Assembly: GCA_964589785.1 (NCBI GenBank)
Contig: CAZPUQ010000001.1
Coordinates: 713,771-777,770, forward strand
DNA: 64,000 bases
Direction: 5' to 3'
DNA from: JAGVSR01 sp964589785
GTDB lineage: Bacteria; Pseudomonadota; Alphaproteobacteria; Rhizobiales; Hyphomicrobiaceae
Within the stretch, counting starts at the first letter, position 1, and each line of letters starts with the position of its first letter. The notes beneath the pieces were generated by a model. That model was not told where the DNA came from. It ran no database searches and worked only from the letters and a program-made list of their open reading frames with translations. Of the stretch, positions 8,372 through 16,397 are shown piece after piece. A program made the position numbers and the translations under genes.

Positions 8372-9202
8372 CGACTTGTCCTTCCGGATCGGTGAACGGG
8401 CGCGTTCACCACCGAAAGGGAAGCCGCCAATCGAGTGTCCCGACGTCCTGCGGCGCTTGCCCGGTTCGGGCGGTTGCCCCGAAGACCTGGGTCACAAAGC
8501 GCGGCCGACGTCCGCACTCCTTGCTGACGGCTCGCCTGGAAACCCCCACCAGATGGCGGAGCGTCCACGCTCCCAAGATCAGGCAGCCCACCCTGGTCCG
8601 CAACGGCAAAATGCGGGGGTGGTTCGTTTGCGCGCCACAGCTTTGCTCACCCTCGTGAGGTCGGCAGTGAACCTTCCGGAGGGGGTGAACTTAGTGTGAG
8701 AGCGTCCGGCCAGGATCCCTCTTATTCCCTGCTCGAAGGCGTAGGGAACTGAGCGTGCAAGCAGGCGAGAACCGACGCGAACTCTGGCGCTTAGCCTCGC
8801 AATTGTGACGCGCACAGCCCAGAAAATCGGCTGAATCCCTGATCTATTCACTGTTGGCAAGGATTTTTATGCGGAGACCGGTTCGCTCGCGACTGCCTCC
8901 GCTGCCATCATCCCATGGTATAAACTTGGCCCAACTCTACCGCGCAAGGGTCAACCGATGCGGCCCGCGCTTCGTTGTCGAGGACCATCGAGCTGGACAA
9001 GAACTTCGCGGTGGGCTGGACCGCTCACCTGGAGTTTCGCGACCAACCGCCGTTGTTGTAACGATCGCTGAGTTCGGTGCGAGAGTTCACCGGGCCCGCT
9101 CGGGCGCGTCATCTCTTGATCCCGTAAAACGTGCCGGCACCGGGAACGCGGGGCCGCGCCTAGCGTTGGCCCCGAGACGGGCGGGTCGGCTGGTCGAGCG
9201 TC
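8372..9202. other. Gene-poor junction with degraded sequence
   Basis: No intact gene is supported across these 830 bp. Open frames on both strands lack recognisable domains. The stretch at 8931-9007 is a degraded copy of part of the TPR-cytochrome gene found at 16.4-18.8 kb (listed separately), so this is probably a boundary where DNA was inserted and older genes decayed. Confidence 0.55.
8931..9007 (+). pseudogene. Remnant of a TPR-cytochrome gene (fragment)
   Basis: This segment aligns closely, with one or two small indels and scattered substitutions, to about 18256-18332 inside the intact multihaem cytochrome gene. Shared blocks include CAACTCTACCGCGC, GATGCGGCCCG, TCGTTGTCGAGG and CCATCGAGCTGGACAAGA. 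In the intact gene it encodes the TPR segment QLYRAQGKPDAARASLSRAIELDKSF. Here an indel throws the reading frame, so it is not coding. It is probably the residue of a paralogue or of a partial duplication; similarity ends abruptly on both sides. Confidence 0.75.
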
Positions 9203-11842
9203 ATGGCGTACCGAAATCTTTCTCCCTATCGGCAGAAGCGCGATTTCACGAAGACGGAGGAGCCGAGCGGCGCGGTGCGGATTGCGCCTGCCGGCCATCC
9301 CCGCTTCGTCATTCAGAAGCACGCGGCCAGACGCCTTCATTACGACCTGCGGCTCGAGGTCGGGGGCGTGTTCAAGTCGTGGGCCGTGACCAGGGGGCCG
9401 TCGCTCGATCCCGCAGACAAGCGCCTGGCGGTCGAAACGGAGGACCATCCGCTCGACTACGGCGATTTTGAAGGAACCATCCCCAAGGGCGAGTATGGCG
9501 GCGGCACGGTCATGCTGTGGGACCGCGGCTTCTGGGCGGCGGAAGGGGACGCGGCAACGTCGCTCCGCAAAGGTGAGCTCAAGTTCGTTCTGGCAGGCGA
9601 AAAGCTGAAAGGGGGATGGATTCTGGTCCGCATGTCCCGCGACCGCGAGGGCGGCAAGCGGACCAACTGGTTGCTCATCAAGCGCCATGACGGCTACGAA
9701 AAAGAAGGCGGCCGGAACAGCATCCTCGGGGACGACCACTCGGTTGCGTCCGGGCGCAGCATGGACGACATCGCGGCGGGGAAGGGCCGGGCGCCCAAGG
9801 CGTTCATGCGCGTTGCGATCCCCAAATCCCGGCCTTCAAGCCGCACCGGCTCCAACGACGGCGCCGGGGCTGCGAAGGAACGGACGGCACCCCGAGCACG
9901 GGCGACAACGCGCGCCAGCTCCTCTGCGCCTACATCTGCCACCATGCCGCCCTTCGTTGCGCCGCAGCTCTGTAAGCGCGTCAACCGACCGCAAACGGGC
10001 GCCGACTGGGTGCACGAGATCAAGCTCGACGGCTATAGGATGCAATTGCGTGTCGAGCGCGGCGAGGGAACCCTGCGCACCCGCGCCGGGCTCGACTGGA
10101 CCGTGAAGTTCAGCGCCGTTGGGGAGGCGGTTGCCGATTTCCCCGACTGCATCATCGACGGCGAGGTCGTCGCCCTCGATCAGAACGGCGTCTCGAATTT
10201 CTCGGCCTTGCAGGCGGCGCTCTCGGAGGGCCGTTCGCGCGACCTCATCTATTTCGTATTCGATCTGCTGTTCCTGCGCGGCCGGGATGTGCGCGGCCTT
10301 CCCCTGCTCGAGCGCAAGGAGGAGCTGAAGCGGGTGGTTGCGGAAGCAGCCGACCGGAACGGACAGATCCGGTACGTCGAGCATCTCGATGATCCCGGCA
10401 CGGCCGTCCTCAAGTCGGCGTGCCGCCTTGAGCTCGAAGGTATCGTCTCGAAGCGTGCCGACGCGGCCTATCAGTCCGGCCGCACGGCGACGTGGATGAA
10501 GTCCAAGTGCCGCGGCGGGCAGGAGGTCGTCATCGGCGGCTGGAGCGGGACCGCCACGAGCCTGCGCTCCCTCATTGTCGGCGTCTATCGCGGCGGCCAT
10601 CTCGTGCATACGGGACGCGTCGGCACCGGGTTCAATGCGCACAACACTCCGGGCCTCCTCAGAAAGCTCAAGGCGCGCAAGACGGAAAAAAGCCCGTTCG
10701 GAGGACAAACCGCGCCGCGCCGGCAACGGGACTGGACGTGGGTGAAGCCCGATCTCGTCGCCGAGATCGAATTTGCCGGATTCACGGTCGATGGCATGGT
10801 GCGGCAGGCCGCTTTCAAGGGCCTGCGCCAGGACAAGCCGGCGCGCCAGGTGAAGGCGGAAAAAGCGGTGTCGCCCGACCGAACGGAGCTCGCCATGCCG
10901 GCAGCCAAGGCAATCCGGCGGAAGGTTCCGACGCGCGCCTCGTCGGTGGTCTGCGGCGTCGTGATCTCGAAGCCCGACAAGGTGCTGTGGCCGGCCGACG
11001 CCGACCAGGAGAGCTACACCAAGCTCGATCTCGCGCGCTACCTCGAGACCGTCGGTCCGTGGATGATGGATCACATCCGGGGGCGGCCCTGCTCGATCCT
11101 GCGCGCTCCGGACGGCATTCAGGCCGAGCGCTTCTTCCAGCGGCATGCCTCACCGGGCATGTCGAACCTCTTCTCCCAGGTGACGATTGCAGGCGATCGC
11201 AAGCCGTATATCCAGATCGATCGCATCGAAGCCCTGATTGCGGCCGCCCAGGCCGCCGTGGTGGAGTTTCATCCCTGGAACAACGAGCCGGGGACTCCGA
11301 GCCGGCCGGGACGCCTCGTCTTCGATCTCGACCCCGCTCCCGACGTTGCATTCGGCGCCGTCATCGACGCCGCGAAAGAGTTGCGGGAACGGCTCGAGGA
11401 GCTGGGCCTGGCGGTCTTCTGCAAGACGTCGGGCGGCAAGGGCCTGCATCTCGTGACCCCGCTCGCCATCCGCGACACCGACGCTCTCGGCTGGAAGGAG
11501 GCGAAGGCCTTCGCCCAGGCTGTCTGTGCGGCCATGGTGCAGGACAGCCCGGATCGCTACCTCATCAGCATGGCCAAGAAGAAGCGGGCGGGCCGCATCT
11601 TTCTCGACTACCTGCGCAATGATCGCCTCTCGACGGCGGTGGCGCCGCTTTCGCCGCGCACGCGGCCGGGCGCGCCGGTGTCGATGCCGCTGAGCTGGGG
11701 TCAGGTGCGCAACGGGCTCGATCCGATGCGCTTCACGATAAAGACCGCGCCCGCCCTGCTTGCGAGAACGAAGCCGTGGCGCGAGTACTGCGAGAGCGAG
11801 AGCTCCCTGAAAGCCGCAATCCGGAAACTCTTGGGACGATAA
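9203..11842 (+). CDS. ligD: Multidomain ATP-dependent DNA ligase LigD
   Basis: This 879-residue protein has all three LigD modules. The N-terminal 3'-phosphoesterase carries H40, H46 and D48 (KHAARRLHYDLRLE). The central ligase has the nucleotidyl-accepting lysine K274 in EIKLDGYR. The C-terminal primase/polymerase has metal-binding D708 and D710 in VFDLDPAPD. With Ku, LigD seals double-strand breaks by bacterial non-homologous end joining. No ku gene lies in this window, although ligD and ku are frequently adjacent. The linker between phosphoesterase and ligase (about residues 200-250) is Ala/Arg/Ser rich. The nearest neighbour, usp, is convergent. Confidence 0.95.
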   Translation: MAYRNLSPYRQKRDFTKTEEPSGAVRIAPAGHPRFVIQKHAARRLHYDLRLEVGGVFKSWAVTRGPSLDPADKRLAVETEDHPLDYGDFEGTIPKGEYGGGTVMLWDRGFWAAEGDAATSLRKGELKFVLAGEKLKGGWILVRMSRDREGGKRTNWLLIKRHDGYEKEGGRNSILGDDHSVASGRSMDDIAAGKGRAPKAFMRVAIPKSRPSSRTGSNDGAGAAKERTAPRARATTRASSSAPTSATMPPFVAPQLCKRVNRPQTGADWVHEIKLDGYRMQLRVERGEGTLRTRAGLDWTVKFSAVGEAVADFPDCIIDGEVVALDQNGVSNFSALQAALSEGRSRDLIYFVFDLLFLRGRDVRGLPLLERKEELKRVVAEAADRNGQIRYVEHLDDPGTAVLKSACRLELEGIVSKRADAAYQSGRTATWMKSKCRGGQEVVIGGWSGTATSLRSLIVGVYRGGHLVHTGRVGTGFNAHNTPGLLRKLKARKTEKSPFGGQTAPRRQRDWTWVKPDLVAEIEFAGFTVDGMVRQAAFKGLRQDKPARQVKAEKAVSPDRTELAMPAAKAIRRKVPTRASSVVCGVVISKPDKVLWPADADQESYTKLDLARYLETVGPWMMDHIRGRPCSILRAPDGIQAERFFQRHASPGMSNLFSQVTIAGDRKPYIQIDRIEALIAAAQAAVVEFHPWNNEPGTPSRPGRLVFDLDPAPDVAFGAVIDAAKELRERLEELGLAVFCKTSGGKGLHLVTPLAIRDTDALGWKEAKAFAQAVCAAMVQDSPDRYLISMAKKKRAGRIFLDYLRNDRLSTAVAPLSPRTRPGAPVSMPLSWGQVRNGLDPMRFTIKTAPALLARTKPWREYCESESSLKAAIRKLLGR

Positions 11843-11888
11843 CGGGGTCGTCCTTACGATGCCCTGCGCGAGGTTGGCAGCCGTGCGG

Positions 11889-12302
11889 TCAGCGCGCGAC
11901 CGTCACGCTGCAATGGGCGCGAACCACGAGATCGTGCGAGACCGATCCGACGACGAGACGCGTGGCGGCGCCCTTCTCGCCGGTGCCGACGACGATGTGG
12001 TCGACCTTCTCGTCCTCGGCATAATTGAGAATGGCGCGTGCCACGTCGCGGCTCGCGACCGATACGAGCCGCGCGTTCGGACAGCCGGCGGTCGCCGCCG
12101 TGCGCTGTGCCGCGGCGAGCATGCGCTTGGCTTCCTCGGCTCCGAGCTGATGAACCGGCCCGCCGCGGCCTTCCAGGCGCACCTGGTCCACGACCAGGAG
12201 AATGAGCTCGCCGTTCGCGGCCTTTGTGAACTCGGCCGCCACTTCAATCGCGCGGTTGGAGTGTTCCGTGCCGTCCACGGCACAGAGGATCTTCTTGGAC
12301 AT
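11889..12302 (-). CDS. Universal stress protein, single UspA domain
   Basis: The 137-residue protein starts MSKKILCAVDGTEHSNRAIEVAAEF, ends with the typical GSVSHDLVVRAHCSVTVAR, and has the nucleotide-loop pattern VVGTGEKGAATRLVVGS, indicating an ATP-binding type. The start at 12302 follows GGAGAAAAGC; an upstream in-frame ATG at 12332 is less likely. Universal stress proteins help cells survive energy and oxidative stress, and the exact role is usually unknown. It is convergent with ligD. Confidence 0.9.
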   Translation of the reverse strand: MSKKILCAVDGTEHSNRAIEVAAEFTKAANGELILLVVDQVRLEGRGGPVHQLGAEEAKRMLAAAQRTAATAGCPNARLVSVASRDVARAILNYAEDEKVDHIVVGTGEKGAATRLVVGSVSHDLVVRAHCSVTVAR

Positions 12303-12520
12303 GCTTTTCTCCACTCGGCCATTTGCACGCACGCCAGCCCCGGCGTCACACCGGCACTGAAAAGTTGCGTGGGCTCAATCGGGAAGTCTCTGCCTGAAGT
12401 CGCAGCTACATTTGGCCGTTGCTCAGCCGCTGTCAATATGGGATCAGCAGGGCTCGATGCGAACCCGTTCGGGGCCGTCCTCTCGCCTCCGAAGGCGATC
12501 TTGCACCGGCCGGAGCCGCG

Positions 12521-15043
12521 TTATTTGTCCGCTGCGGGTGCGTCCGACGCGGCCCTCTTGGCCTGTTCGAGCTTCTTGATGTCCTCCGGCGTCAGCTTGG
12601 GGCGATCCACCTTGACCGTCAGCCTGTCGAGCTTGGCGGTCAAAGCGAACGGCGGCCGGTAGTCGGCGTCGTTCACGCCGGTCAGCGTGTCCGAGCCGAT
12701 GTCGAAGCTCTCGTCCCACTGCAGGATCATGGGCAGCGTCTTCGGCATGGTCTTGGTGTCGACGACCTTGCCGTCGACCTTCAGCGTCCCCGTTCCGGGG
12801 CGGCCGATACCGCTGAAATTGTTGAACGCCAGCGTGCCGGCGCCAAGCCCGTCGTACTTGAAATCGAACTCGACCGTGTGCTTGCCGGGCGTGAGCGCAT
12901 CGGGGCCTTCCCATTTCAGCCGTTCCAGATCGACCAGGTTCCACAGGAACACGGGCTTTCCTTTGAGCAGATAGAACCCGTAGCCCGCAAAGCGCCCTCC
13001 GGAGGTCAAGATCATACCCTCGGCACCACCTTCGGGCACGTCGACCTCCGCCGTGATCGTATAGGACGTATTGAGAAGGCTCGGCGAGTCGCCCTGGGGC
13101 AAGCCCACCATGGGGGCCGTGTAGACGAATTCGGTCCGTCCCGCGGTAATGTTCGGGCGCGGCGCCACCATCCGCGCCGCCACCGAGGCGTCGAGCGGGA
13201 AGACCTGATGCTTCTGGGCCTCCGCTATGAACTTGGCCTTCAGCTCCTTGACCTTGTCGGGATGCGTGGCTGCCAGATCGGTCGTCTGGTTGAAATCCTC
13301 GTTGAGGTTGAAGAGCTGCAGAACCTGATTGTCGAGAGGGTTCGGATTGGCCGGCCCGAAGGCTTCCCACGGGGCGCGGTTGACCTTGGTGCTCAAGAAC
13401 CAGCCGTCGTCATACAGCGACCACTGGCCCATCATCTCGAAATATTGCGTCGTGTGCCGCGACGGCGCCTTGGCGTTGTCCGCATCGAACGTGTAGGCAA
13501 AGCTCGTGCCCTCGATCGGCTTCTGCTTGATGCCGTCGACGGTCTCCGGCGCACGGATGCCGGCGGCCTCCAGGACCGTCGGCAGCACGTCGATCACATG
13601 CACGAACTGCTCGCGCAGCGCACCCTTGTCCTTGATGCGCGCCGGCCAGGACACGACCATATTCTGGTTGATGCCGCCAAGCGCTGACGCGTTCTGCTTG
13701 AACCAGGGGAACGGCGTGTCGAAGGCCCACGACCATCCTGCGGACATGTGATTGTAGGTCTGCTCTGTCCCCCAGACATCGTAGAACTTGAGCTGCACCT
13801 CGATCGGCAGCCGGTTCATGCCGTTGAAGAAGGCGACCTCGTTCGGCGTGCCGACCGGTCCGCCCTCCGCACTCGTGCCGTTGTCGCCGTTGATGTAGAT
13901 GATGAGGGTGTTATCGAGCCGGCCGAGGTCCTGGAAGGCTTGCACGACGCGGCCGATCTCATGGTCGTTGTAGGCAGCGTAGGCGGCGAAGATCTCCACC
14001 TGGCGGATGAACAGCTTCTTCTCGTCGGCCGTCAGCTCATCCCAGGGCTTCAGAAGGTCTTTCGGCCACGGTCCGAGCTTGGCATCCTTCGGAACGACGC
14101 CGAGGCGCTTCTGGTTCTCGAAAATGCGCTCGCGGACCTTCTCGTAGCCGTCGTCGAAGAGCTTCATGCCCCTGATCTTGTCGGCCCACTCCTTGGTCGG
14201 ATGATGCGGTGCGTGCGTCGCTCCGGGCGCATATTTGATGAAGATGGGCTTGTCCGGCTGGATCTGGTGCATGCGGGTCATGTAGTCGATGGCGTCATCG
14301 GCCATGGCGGTGACCAGGTTCCACGTGCCGGGCTTTTGACCCTCGAAGGGGAAAATCTGCGTCGTGTTGCGGAAGAGGTTGGGCTGCCACTGGTTGGCGT
14401 CGCCGCCGACGAAGCCGTAAAAATATTCAAAGCCCAAACCGACCGGCCATTGGTCGAACGGGCCGGACTGACTGGCCGCGAAAGCGGGGACGTTATGGTC
14501 TTTGCCGAACCACGAGGTCGCATAGCCGTTGTCGCGAAGGATCCGGCCGATCGTGGCGGAGTCCTTGGCGATGATGCTGTTGTAGCCGGGGAATCCCGTC
14601 GACTGCTCGGAAATGACCCCGAAACCGGCGGAATGATGGTTGCGGCCGGTAATCAAGGCCGCGCGCGTCGGCGAGCACAACGCAGTGGAGAAGACGCGGT
14701 TGTAGCGCAGGCCTTCTTGCGCCAGCCGATCCATGGTCGGCGTCGGGATCAGGCCTCCGAACGTGCTCGGAACGCCGAACCCGGCGTCGTCGGTGATGAT
14801 CAGCAAGACGTTCGGCGCCCCTTTCGGCGGCACCACACGCGGGGCCCACCACGCCGTCGACTCCAAAGCGTCGTTCTTGATGACGCCGCCGAAGTCCGGA
14901 GTGGGCGGCGGAAGTTGCTGGCCGGGAATGGTCGTGGTGGCGCTCGGCGAGCCCAAGGTGCCGGTCACGTCCTGAGCAAGGGCAGGGGCAATCCCGGAAA
15001 TCAGAACGGCGAAAGCGGGAAGCAGCGAACGAAATCTCTTCAT
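12521..15043 (-). CDS. Secreted arylsulfatase (large form)
   Basis: The 840-residue protein is a type I sulfatase hydrolysing sulfate esters. A Sec signal peptide ends near ALAQ (residue 24). Metal-binding D85-D86 lie in LIITDDAGFG, and the formylglycine signature CSPTR starts at C123 with the GRNHHS block after it, so C123 should be oxidised by a formylglycine-generating enzyme. The region beyond about residue 560 is extra, with a beta-rich, possibly concanavalin-like tail and a charged C-terminus. The start at 15043 gives a clean signal peptide; the longer frame from 15166 does not. It is divergent from the broken outer-membrane gene. The substrate is unknown. Confidence 0.9.
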   Translation of the reverse strand: MKRFRSLLPAFAVLISGIAPALAQDVTGTLGSPSATTTIPGQQLPPPTPDFGGVIKNDALESTAWWAPRVVPPKGAPNVLLIITDDAGFGVPSTFGGLIPTPTMDRLAQEGLRYNRVFSTALCSPTRAALITGRNHHSAGFGVISEQSTGFPGYNSIIAKDSATIGRILRDNGYATSWFGKDHNVPAFAASQSGPFDQWPVGLGFEYFYGFVGGDANQWQPNLFRNTTQIFPFEGQKPGTWNLVTAMADDAIDYMTRMHQIQPDKPIFIKYAPGATHAPHHPTKEWADKIRGMKLFDDGYEKVRERIFENQKRLGVVPKDAKLGPWPKDLLKPWDELTADEKKLFIRQVEIFAAYAAYNDHEIGRVVQAFQDLGRLDNTLIIYINGDNGTSAEGGPVGTPNEVAFFNGMNRLPIEVQLKFYDVWGTEQTYNHMSAGWSWAFDTPFPWFKQNASALGGINQNMVVSWPARIKDKGALREQFVHVIDVLPTVLEAAGIRAPETVDGIKQKPIEGTSFAYTFDADNAKAPSRHTTQYFEMMGQWSLYDDGWFLSTKVNRAPWEAFGPANPNPLDNQVLQLFNLNEDFNQTTDLAATHPDKVKELKAKFIAEAQKHQVFPLDASVAARMVAPRPNITAGRTEFVYTAPMVGLPQGDSPSLLNTSYTITAEVDVPEGGAEGMILTSGGRFAGYGFYLLKGKPVFLWNLVDLERLKWEGPDALTPGKHTVEFDFKYDGLGAGTLAFNNFSGIGRPGTGTLKVDGKVVDTKTMPKTLPMILQWDESFDIGSDTLTGVNDADYRPPFALTAKLDRLTVKVDRPKLTPEDIKKLEQAKRAASDAPAADK

Positions 15044-15395
15044 GGACAGGACTCCTGCCGTGTCGGACTGGGGCGCGGGACAGCGGATCGCGCGAGCAAA
15101 AACCGCAGAGCGGCCAAAGAATGATCCAGGCGCCTCGTGCCGGCTATGCAGATTTTGACACGGCAAGACAAAACGATAGCCGGAGGGTCGAGGCTAGGGG
15201 TCGGGCAGCCCGAGGCCAGCAAGCATGCCGCGACAGCCCTGCACGGTCATGCTCGGCATACGGTCTTTTTTCGTGCCTTGCCGGCGACATCGGGCCCGCA
15301 AAAGTGCCCGCTGTCAAAAAAAGCCGTATCGGCGGGCGGGGTGGGATGCTTGCTGGTCAGGACGGATTGAGGCGGCAGCGAACGGAGATGGCGTC
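15044..15395. other. Divergent intergenic region with an imperfect inverted repeat
   Basis: This 352-bp region separates the divergent arylsulfatase and outer-membrane-protein genes. ATACGGTCTTTTTT (15258-15271) is the near-complement of AAAAAAAGCCGTAT (15317-15330), with one bulged base and a 45-nt GC-rich loop. It could be a regulatory dyad or an RNA structure. No gene is supported. Confidence 0.5.
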
Positions 15396-16247
15396 ATGGG
15401 GAGGTCTGTCCGGCCCGGGCTCCCGGAATTGACCGTGATAGGGCTCGTTCTTTGCGGGTCTGCGACCACGGGCTCGACCGCGGATCTCGGATACCCTGCG
15501 GCCGACGCTCCAGTCGCCTCCTCGGAGTGGAGGTTGGCCTTCACGCCCTACGCCTGGCTGGCGTTCATGTCTGGCCGCGCCGAGGTCGGGAGCACGACTC
15601 TCGACGTGGACCTCACCCGGGCGACATCCTGCGCAATCTCGATTGGTCGGAGGTTCCGATCTGGATGAGCTACGCCGAATTGCGCCGCGGTCCGCTCTCG
15701 TTCTTCAACGACATCATGTGGACGGCGGTCGAGGCGGCCGACGGTTTCGAGCGCCGGTTCGTCTCCGGCCAGGTCGAGGTCGACTATTCTCAGCTCACCG
15801 TGGAGCTGGGCGCGGCCTATTCCGTCTGGTCTGAGAGCGGCGGGACGGTCGATGTGCTCGCCGGCGGACGGTATTGGCGCCAGGAGACCGACGTCTATCT
15901 GCAAACCGATCGCGTCGCGCTCGACCGTTCGGGCACTGTCGATTGGGTCGATCCCTTCGTCGGGGCGCGCTGGATGCAATCGGTTGCGCCGGGGCAGAGC
16001 ATCCTCGTTCGGGGCGATATCGGCGGCTTCGGCGCGGGCAGCGATTTCTCCTGGCAGGCGCTTGCGACCTATAACTTGAAGCTGTGTGAAACGGATGGCC
16101 ACACGATCAACGGCTATGTGGGCTATCGCGCTCTCACGGTGGATTATTGTGGGCTATCGCGCTCTCACGGTGGATTATTCAGAAGGCGCGTACGAATACG
16201 ACGTGCTGCAGCAGGGTCCGATCGCGGGCCTCTCCGTGAACTTCTAG
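15396..16247 (+). pseudogene. Outer-membrane beta-barrel protein, broken by two frameshifts
   Basis: Reading across three frames gives one protein of roughly 280 residues: a signal sequence, WRLAFTPYAWLAFMSG, then GDILRNLDWSEVPIWMSYAELRRGPLSFFNDIMW, a barrel-like stretch with VDVLAGGRYWRQ and VDPFVGARW, and finally YVGYRALTVDYSEGAYEYDVLQQGPIAGLSVNF ending at the TAG at 16245-16247. The first break is a missing base in the C-run at 15616-15618 (LTPGDIL expected). The second is a perfect 31-bp tandem duplication at 16118-16179. The final aromatic F suits BAM-dependent insertion. Either this is a true pseudogene or the breaks are assembly errors; the 31-bp duplication is harder to explain as error. 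Confidence 0.8.
16118..16179 (+). repeat. Perfect 31-bp tandem duplication inside the OMP gene
   Basis: Copy 1 spans 16118-16148 and copy 2 16149-16179, each starting GTGGGCTATCGCGCTC and ending GGATTATT, with no mismatch. As 31 is not a multiple of three, it shifts the frame 60-70 bp before the natural stop. Removing one copy restores a plausible C-terminus. Confidence 0.95.
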
Positions 16248-16283
16248 ACGGGGCCACGTCCATCGGCCGGTCAGACCGCGAGA

Positions 16284-16309
16284 CGGCGGCGTGGAAGACG
16301 CCGCCGTTT
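16284..16309 (+). terminator. Rho-independent terminator
   Basis: A perfect 9-bp stem CGGCGGCGT / ACGCCGCCG with loop GGAAG is followed by TTT. It lies 37 bp after the outer-membrane-protein stop. Confidence 0.6.
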
Positions 16310-16397
16310 GCTATGGTATAGGCTGCGCGGCCGAGGCCGCTCCGTCGGCCGTCCGATCAAGAGCCCCCGGATGTGAACTTCGACATGCACCTCACGA

